DNA from: Cellvibrionaceae bacterium
GTDB lineage: Bacteria > Pseudomonadota > Gammaproteobacteria > Pseudomonadales > Cellvibrionaceae
Direction of reading: 5' to 3'
Assembly (NCBI GenBank): GCA_021151615.1
Contig: JAGKXA010000143.1
Span: 1-11,446, forward strand
Length of the DNA stretch: 11,446 nt
Below, piece by piece: positions 8,001 through 11,446 of the stretch (positions are counted from its first letter, which is position 1; each line of letters starts with the position of its first letter). The translations under genes were made by a program, and so were the position numbers. The notes below the pieces were generated by a model. The model was not told the DNA's origin, did not search any database, and saw nothing but the letters and a program-made list of their open reading frames with translations.

Positions 8001-8465
8001 CAAGTAAAAGTCTCCGGCCTGACACCGGGCCGTTATGTGCTCGCCTGCAATGGTCGCCGCGTGTGTTTGAATCCCACTGGCAAGCATGGCGAATATGTGG
8101 GCGGAGTCCGCTATCGCGCCTGGCAGCCGCCTTCGGCGTTACACCCCACGATTGGCATTCACTCGCCGCTGGTGTTCGACTTAATTGATACCTGGAACGG
8201 CAAGAGCATCGGCGGCTGCAGCTATCACGTTAGCCACCCCGGGGGGCGCAGTTACGATCGCTTCCCAGTCAATGCCAACGAAGCCGAATCGCGCCGGGGC
8301 AACCGCTTCTTTGATTTCAACCACACACCCGGTGCCTTGCCCATAACACCAGCCGGCAAAATATTGCGCGAGTTTTTTGAACACAAACACCCACCTCGCC
8401 CCATGGCACCACCGGCCGAGGAACCGGCAGACGAGTACCCGCACACGCTGGATTTGCGTCGGTAG
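5040..8465 (+). CDS. Transglutaminase-like protein fused to GS-fold putative amidoligase (DUF2126)
   Basis: A 1141-residue, probably cytoplasmic protein. Residues 1-100 or so match the bacterial transglutaminase-like N-terminal domain (HHKTEYRFDRLTTLFPHVLRL). Residues 150-260 are a transglutaminase/papain-like core with an intact triad: Cys188 in KGSCRDSAWL, His237 in DLHAWTE and Asp253 in GLDPTSG. From about 330 to the end lies DUF2126, a putative amidoligase of the glutamine-synthetase fold: LTTGGEPTFVSIDD (335-348), HYGQGKWYPGEEVPRW (385-400), IEVNIHPVETWNDL (691-704), the Gly-rich GRHSGTGGGNHVTFGG (729-744) and EFRGFEMPPHAR (858-869). A Gln/Ser/Pro/Ala-rich linker (about 556-614) interrupts DUF2126. 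Predicted role: forming and cutting or transferring amide bonds on an unknown peptide. The ATG at 5040 has AAGGA seven bases upstream; the in-frame GTG at 4995 would add 15 residues outside the family alignment and is rejected. Confidence 0.93.
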   Translation: MAIRVAIHHKTEYRFDRLTTLFPHVLRLRPAPHSRTKIHSYSLKIEPEHFINWQQDPFGNFQARLVFPEQCTHLKFEVEVIAEMTSINPFDFFVEDYAEQVPFEYDPQLKRELIPYLEIAEAGPLLSKLVNNIKTEIRHRQVTEKPWHINDFMVSINQRIQQDIGYGVRLEPGIQTCEETLTLAKGSCRDSAWLLVQVFRHLGYAARFASGYLVQLTADVKALDGPSGPEKDFTDLHAWTEIFIPGAGWVGLDPTSGLLATEGHIPLACTPDPISAAPITGATSKCEVEFSYSNEVFRILEDPRVTKPYTEEQWATINALGAAIDKELIEQDVRLTTGGEPTFVSIDDMESEQWNTGALGADKLRLAKDLLLRMRSTFAPNGLLHYGQGKWYPGEEVPRWALGCFWRTDGQALWRNPALLARVDKDYGLTHLDAKKFAHALCDKIQVNSEHIIPAYEDTLYYLWAEQKLPADINPLKADLKDDLERRRIAQVLSRGLNTESGYVLPIEWNYIHHNWLTGRWKLRADNLLLIPGDSPLGLRLPLNSLDFPEQDYERYQPENDPLETRAPLAPSGQQYNQLTLEKSGPGKASSTHSQTAQPRPAQTQSAQKAPRKSYIEAGYVIRTALCFEVREGRMHLFMPPLTYLEHYVALIEAIEDTAAALAIPVVIEGYEPPKDYRLKKFLITPDPGVIEVNIHPVETWNDLVNNTEALYEDARQCRLGTEKFMLDGRHSGTGGGNHVTFGGWSPANSPFLRRPDLLRSLVTYWQHHPGLSYLFSGLFIGPTSQSPRVDEGRDEMLYELEIAFKQMPEGIVEQPWLVDRLMRNLLIDITGNTHRSEFCIDKLYSPGTASGRQGILEFRGFEMPPHARMSLVQILLLRCLISRFWKNPYKQPLVRWGTLLHDKFMLPHYVWEDLRNVVNDLNENGYPFQLEWLAAFEEFRFPHYGRVQLDDIQIELRWAIEPWHVLGEEISSFGTARYVDSSVERLQVKVSGLTPGRYVLACNGRRVCLNPTGKHGEYVGGVRYRAWQPPSALHPTIGIHSPLVFDLIDTWNGKSIGGCSYHVSHPGGRSYDRFPVNANEAESRRGNRFFDFNHTPGALPITPAGKILREFFEHKHPPRPMAPPAEEPADEYPHTLDLRR

Positions 8466-8475
8466 TGAACCCCAG

Positions 8476-8517
8476 GCGATCCTGTGATCACAGATTGCAT
8501 CCACCGCGATCTGTGAT
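8476..8517. repeat. Structured repeat element between the two ligase genes
   Basis: A 12-bp inverted repeat (8487-8498 with 8506-8517; ATCACAGATTGC against GCGATCTGTGAT, one T-G wobble) encloses a 7-base loop. The right arm is also repeated directly to the left as GCGAT-C-CTGTGAT (8476-8488), with one extra base. A perfect palindrome, TGTGATCACA, sits at 8483-8492, and three GATC sites fall in 34 bases (8478, 8486, 8508). No T-run follows, so it is not a standard terminator. It may be an operator, an attenuator or an mRNA processing element. It starts 11 bases after the stop of the transglutaminase-amidoligase gene. Confidence 0.65.
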
Positions 8518-8603
8518 TCCAGGGGAACAAACCTGGCAAATCGCGTTACAATTGCCAATTAACTGATAAAAACTCCCAAACCTACACCAACTAAATAAGC
8601 GCA
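8518..8603 (+). promoter_or_regulatory. Leader of the ATP-grasp/alpha-E gene
   Basis: This AT-rich stretch follows the repeat element. TACAAT (8547-8552) matches five of six -10 positions but has no good -35 at normal spacing, and TGATAA (8564-8569) is a weaker alternative. A short CCAGG/CCTGG dyad lies at 8520-8536. There is no clear ribosome-binding site before ATG 8604. An internal promoter is possible but unproved; read-through from the upstream gene is equally possible because no terminator is seen. Confidence 0.25.
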
Positions 8604-11153
8604 ATGAATTCCACACTTATGGAAACCCGGGTCAATACCAACCAAGGCGTGTTCACTTATCCCGCGCCGCCGCAGGGGGTAGATGAAGCCTACGATGCCG
8701 AGGGCCGAATTCGCCCTTACTGGCGCTATTTACTCCACAGCCTGGAAACCCTGGGGCAAGACACCATTGAAGAGCGCCAGAAAAAAGCGCGGAGAATTCT
8801 GCGCGACGATGGCGCCACCTACAAAATTTATGACGAGCCGGATGCAAACCAAAGCTGGCAACTCAACCCTATTCCATTACTGATCAACAGCGAAGAATGG
8901 AATCAGATCGAAACCGGTTTAATTGAACGCGCCGAATTATTTAATTTATTGCTGCAGGATATTTACGGCGAACGAAAATTAATTCGCCAGGGCGTGATTC
9001 CACCGGAACTATTATTTTCCCATCAGGGATTTTTACGCCCCTGCCATATGGTGAAATTACCAGGCGCCCATCAATTAATTTTGCATGGCGTTGATCTGGT
9101 GCGCGCACCCGATGGTCAAATCCGCGTGATGGGCGACCGCACCCAGGCGCCTTCCGGGGCTGGTTATGCATTGGAAAATCGCACCGTTATGAACCGTGTG
9201 TTTCCCAGTTTGTTTCGCGATAGTCACGTGCATCGTCTCTCCTTATTTTTTGCGCGCTTGCGCCAGCGCTTGCAGGAATTAAATCCCAATGGCGGCATTG
9301 CACGTATTGTCGTGCTGACACCCGGTACTTATAACGAAGCCTACTTTGAACACGCTTATCTCGCCAACTATTTGGGTTTCCAATTAGTGCAAGGCAGTGA
9401 TTTAAGTGTGCGCAACGGCTATGTGTGGATGAAAGCCCTGGATGGATTAAAACGCGTGGATGTTATTTTGCGCCGTGTGGACGATAATTATTGCGACCCG
9501 GTGGAATTAAAAGGCGATTCACGTTTGGGTGTGCCCGGCTTATTGGAGGTGGCGCGCATGGGCCATGTCGCTATCGCCAACCCACTCGGTTCCAGCGTTT
9601 TGGAAAACCCGGCGCTGCTGCGTTATTTACCCGCTATTGCTCAGGCGCTCTTTGGGCGCGATTTAAAAATACATTCAGTAAAAACCTGGTGGTGCGGCAA
9701 CCCTGGTGACCTTGAGTATGTGTGCGCAAATTTAAAAAATTTACTCATCAAACCCACTTATCGTCGCCCCGGCTTGTATGAGGTTTATGGCGCAGACTTG
9801 GATGAAAAAAAATTACAAGCCTGGCAAAATCGCATTCGCAAAAACCCTTATCAATTTGCCGCACAGGAATATGTCGCCGGAGCGCAAACACCCACCTGGC
9901 ATCAAGGTAAAATTGTTCCGCGTCCATCGGTGCTGCGCACCTTTTCGGTTGCCAGCGAAAGCTCTTACGCGGTAATGCCCGGCGGCCTAACGCGTGTGAA
10001 TTTGGATACTGGCAAAAAAATTATTTCCAACCAGCGCGGCTCGGTATCCAAAGACACCTGGGTGCTCGCCTCTGAGCCGGAAAAACAAATCAGCCTGCGC
10101 CCGGTAGATGTGCAACCCACGCAGGAAAGCAGCGGCGAATTGCCCAGCCGCGTGGTGGAAAATTTATTCTGGATGGGACGCTACGCCGAGCGCGCCGAAT
10201 CCGCGCTGCGCCTGTTGCGCACGGTATTTATCCAAACTAACAAAACTGAAAAATTACCCGATGCGGTCGAGCGCAACTTGTTGTGTGCCATCACCCACGT
10301 CACTTCCACCTACCCCGGTTTCACCAGCCTGCAACCCATGCTGCTCAAAAACCCCGAGCCGGAAATGATTGCCATCATTCTTGATGCCAATCGCCTGGGC
10401 AGTGTCGCCAACAACCTGATCGCGATGATCAACTCGGCAGAACAAGTCAAAGAGCAACTCTCCAGCGATACACAACGCGTCATCAACGATATTCGCGATG
10501 AATTGGAACAGTTAAAAACCTCGCTCGATCCGTCATCGCTATCGGCACTGGAAGATGCACTCGCGCCCATGATCACTACGCTGCTCGCCTTCGCTGGCTT
10601 GATTCATGAAAGCATGACGCGCGGCAATGGCTGGCACTTTATGGAAATGGGGCGTCGGCTTGAGCGTGCGTTGCAAATTATTTCCAGTTTGCGTTCATTG
10701 CTCTGCGCACGCTTCGATGAAATTGAACAGGAAATTTTAATTGAATCCAGTTTAATGTGCGGTGAAGCGCTCATTCCTTATCGCCGACGCTACCAGAACG
10801 GCATTCGCATTGAGCAAGGGCTGGAAATGATTATGCTCAACGCCAAAAATCCGCGCTCATTAATTTATCAACTCAACCAACTGGAAAAACATTTTGCTGA
10901 ACTGCCGGATGATCGCGAAACCTTTAGCGCCGAACATAAATATCTATTGGAGGCCACCACAGCACTCAAACTGAGCGATGTAAAACAGCTCGCCAAAGCC
11001 GAGAGCGGCATTCGTACCGAGCTGGATCAATTGTTATCGCGTTTGCAATATCTGATCACCAATGCCGCCAAAACAATTGGCCAACGCTATTTCGATCACG
11101 CCGAAGGCCCACAACTACTGGTAAAAAATACTGCCTGGCAGGATCAACTATGA
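8604..11153 (+). CDS. Circularly permuted ATP-grasp fused to alpha-E domain (DUF404/DUF407-DUF403)
   Basis: An 849-residue protein. About residues 60-500 form the circularly permuted type 2 ATP-grasp: GDRTQAPSGAGYALENR (177-193), VVLTPGTYNEAYFEHAYLA (236-254), RRVDDNYCDP (290-299), ANPLGSSVLENPALL (325-339), LIKPTYRRPG (381-390) and the conserved QEYVAGAQTPTW and PRPSVLRTFS (421-448). About residues 511-835 are the all-helical alpha-E domain, with LPSRVVENLFWMGRYAERAE at 513-532 and a related second block NGWHFMEMGRRLERAL at 675-690. ATP-grasp enzymes of this kind are predicted to join a carboxylate to an amine using ATP; alpha-E is of unknown activity and in some genomes is a separate gene. 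There is no clear ribosome-binding site before ATG 8604; ATG 8619 is an alternative. The stop overlaps the next gene's start as ATGA. Confidence 0.92.
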   Translation: MNSTLMETRVNTNQGVFTYPAPPQGVDEAYDAEGRIRPYWRYLLHSLETLGQDTIEERQKKARRILRDDGATYKIYDEPDANQSWQLNPIPLLINSEEWNQIETGLIERAELFNLLLQDIYGERKLIRQGVIPPELLFSHQGFLRPCHMVKLPGAHQLILHGVDLVRAPDGQIRVMGDRTQAPSGAGYALENRTVMNRVFPSLFRDSHVHRLSLFFARLRQRLQELNPNGGIARIVVLTPGTYNEAYFEHAYLANYLGFQLVQGSDLSVRNGYVWMKALDGLKRVDVILRRVDDNYCDPVELKGDSRLGVPGLLEVARMGHVAIANPLGSSVLENPALLRYLPAIAQALFGRDLKIHSVKTWWCGNPGDLEYVCANLKNLLIKPTYRRPGLYEVYGADLDEKKLQAWQNRIRKNPYQFAAQEYVAGAQTPTWHQGKIVPRPSVLRTFSVASESSYAVMPGGLTRVNLDTGKKIISNQRGSVSKDTWVLASEPEKQISLRPVDVQPTQESSGELPSRVVENLFWMGRYAERAESALRLLRTVFIQTNKTEKLPDAVERNLLCAITHVTSTYPGFTSLQPMLLKNPEPEMIAIILDANRLGSVANNLIAMINSAEQVKEQLSSDTQRVINDIRDELEQLKTSLDPSSLSALEDALAPMITTLLAFAGLIHESMTRGNGWHFMEMGRRLERALQIISSLRSLLCARFDEIEQEILIESSLMCGEALIPYRRRYQNGIRIEQGLEMIMLNAKNPRSLIYQLNQLEKHFAELPDDRETFSAEHKYLLEATTALKLSDVKQLAKAESGIRTELDQLLSRLQYLITNAAKTIGQRYFDHAEGPQLLVKNTAWQDQL

Positions 11154-11446
11154 AATACCGGATTCGCCACAGCACGCGCTATGAGTACTCACTACCTGTG
11201 AGCCACTGCTACAACATCGCCTATGTATTGCCGCGTTTTACCGAGCGGCAAAAAGTTGAGCATATTGAAGTCAAAGTTTCGCCGGGCTCTTCCAGCCAAA
11301 CACAACACCAGGATTATTTTGGCAATCATTTCTTGCAGTTTGCGATTGAAAAAGATCACAGCGAACTGGACGTTACCATTATCAGTGAGATTTATATTAA
11401 AGAAGCAGGCGGCAATATCAATCTGGATTTTGGAACACCCTGTGCC
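11150..11446 (+). CDS. Second transglutaminase-like protein, N-terminal part only
   Basis: The frame starts at ATG 11150 and stays open for 99 codons to the right edge. It begins MKYRIRHSTRYEYSLPVSHC and continues with AYVLPRFTERQKVEHIEVKV and DYFGNHFLQFAIE. This is the pattern of the bacterial transglutaminase-like N-terminal domain, and parallels HHKTEYRF...LRLRP...DPFGNFQARL in the large protein at 5040. The Cys/His/Asp core would lie beyond the window, so activity cannot be judged. AGGA (11140-11143) lies six bases before the start, and the ATG shares four bases (ATGA) with the stop of the ATP-grasp/alpha-E gene, so the two are probably translated together. It is likely a stand-alone transglutaminase-like protein of this cluster. 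Confidence 0.88.
   Translation, partial: MKYRIRHSTRYEYSLPVSHCYNIAYVLPRFTERQKVEHIEVKVSPGSSSQTQHQDYFGNHFLQFAIEKDHSELDVTIISEIYIKEAGGNINLDFGTPCA

Noticed and set aside
8483..8517. CRP-type operator suggested by TGTGA and TCACA half-sites
   Set aside because: The CRP consensus needs TGTGA and TCACA separated by six bases. Here the palindrome TGTGATCACA has no spacer and the other half-site is a direct copy, so the geometry does not fit.
8487..8517. Intrinsic terminator after the transglutaminase-amidoligase gene
   Set aside because: The stem is good but no T-run follows on the + strand, so I record it as a structured repeat only.
6500..10100. AT-leaning codon use (many TTA, ATT, AAT) in the middle of the two large ligase genes as a sign of recent transfer
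   Set aside because: mscS and parts of the rnf genes show similar codon choices, and GC-richer stretches alternate within the same genes. A computed codon-usage comparison would be needed, and nothing mobile is nearby.

Overview
The window is a densely coded stretch with every gene on the + strand. It fits a gammaproteobacterial chromosome, and the look of the proteins suggests a Cellvibrio-like or other Cellvibrionales/Pseudomonas-related organism. This rests on an Rnf operon in the order C-D-G-E, a short E. coli-type MscS, and an Anbu/transglutaminase/ATP-grasp cluster like those of pseudomonads. The genus is an inference from protein resemblance and moderate base composition; there is no rRNA or other marker to settle it. 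I see no tRNA, rRNA, CRISPR array, insertion sequence or integrase.

Region 1 (2-2960) is the distal part of an rnf (rsx) operon: the C-terminal tail of RnfC, then complete RnfD, RnfG and RnfE. The genes overlap or lie within 12 bases of each other, and a strong rho-independent terminator follows rnfE. The products belong to a membrane ion-translocating ferredoxin:NAD oxidoreductase (or SoxR-reducing) complex with covalently bound FMN on RnfD and RnfG. RnfG has an unusual alanine in its flavinylation motif.

Region 2 (about 2977-3874) is a single mscS gene for a small-conductance mechanosensitive channel, probably transcribed by itself. A large imperfect hairpin without a T-run lies just after it.

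Region 3 (about 4008-11446, running off the right edge) is the most interesting part. It encodes an Anbu-type proteasome-like protease; a 1141-residue protein joining a transglutaminase-like domain to a GS-fold putative amidoligase domain (DUF2126); an 849-residue fusion of a circularly permuted ATP-grasp with an alpha-E domain (DUF403); and the start of a second transglutaminase-like protein. Comparative genomics has already linked these families as a predicted peptide-bond-forming and peptide-cleaving system, but to my knowledge its substrate and product are not known. In this copy the Anbu gene is cut off from the ligase genes by its own strong terminator. A 138-base gap containing a structured repeat element separates the two large ligase genes. 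The ATP-grasp/alpha-E gene overlaps the second transglutaminase gene by four bases, which suggests translational coupling.
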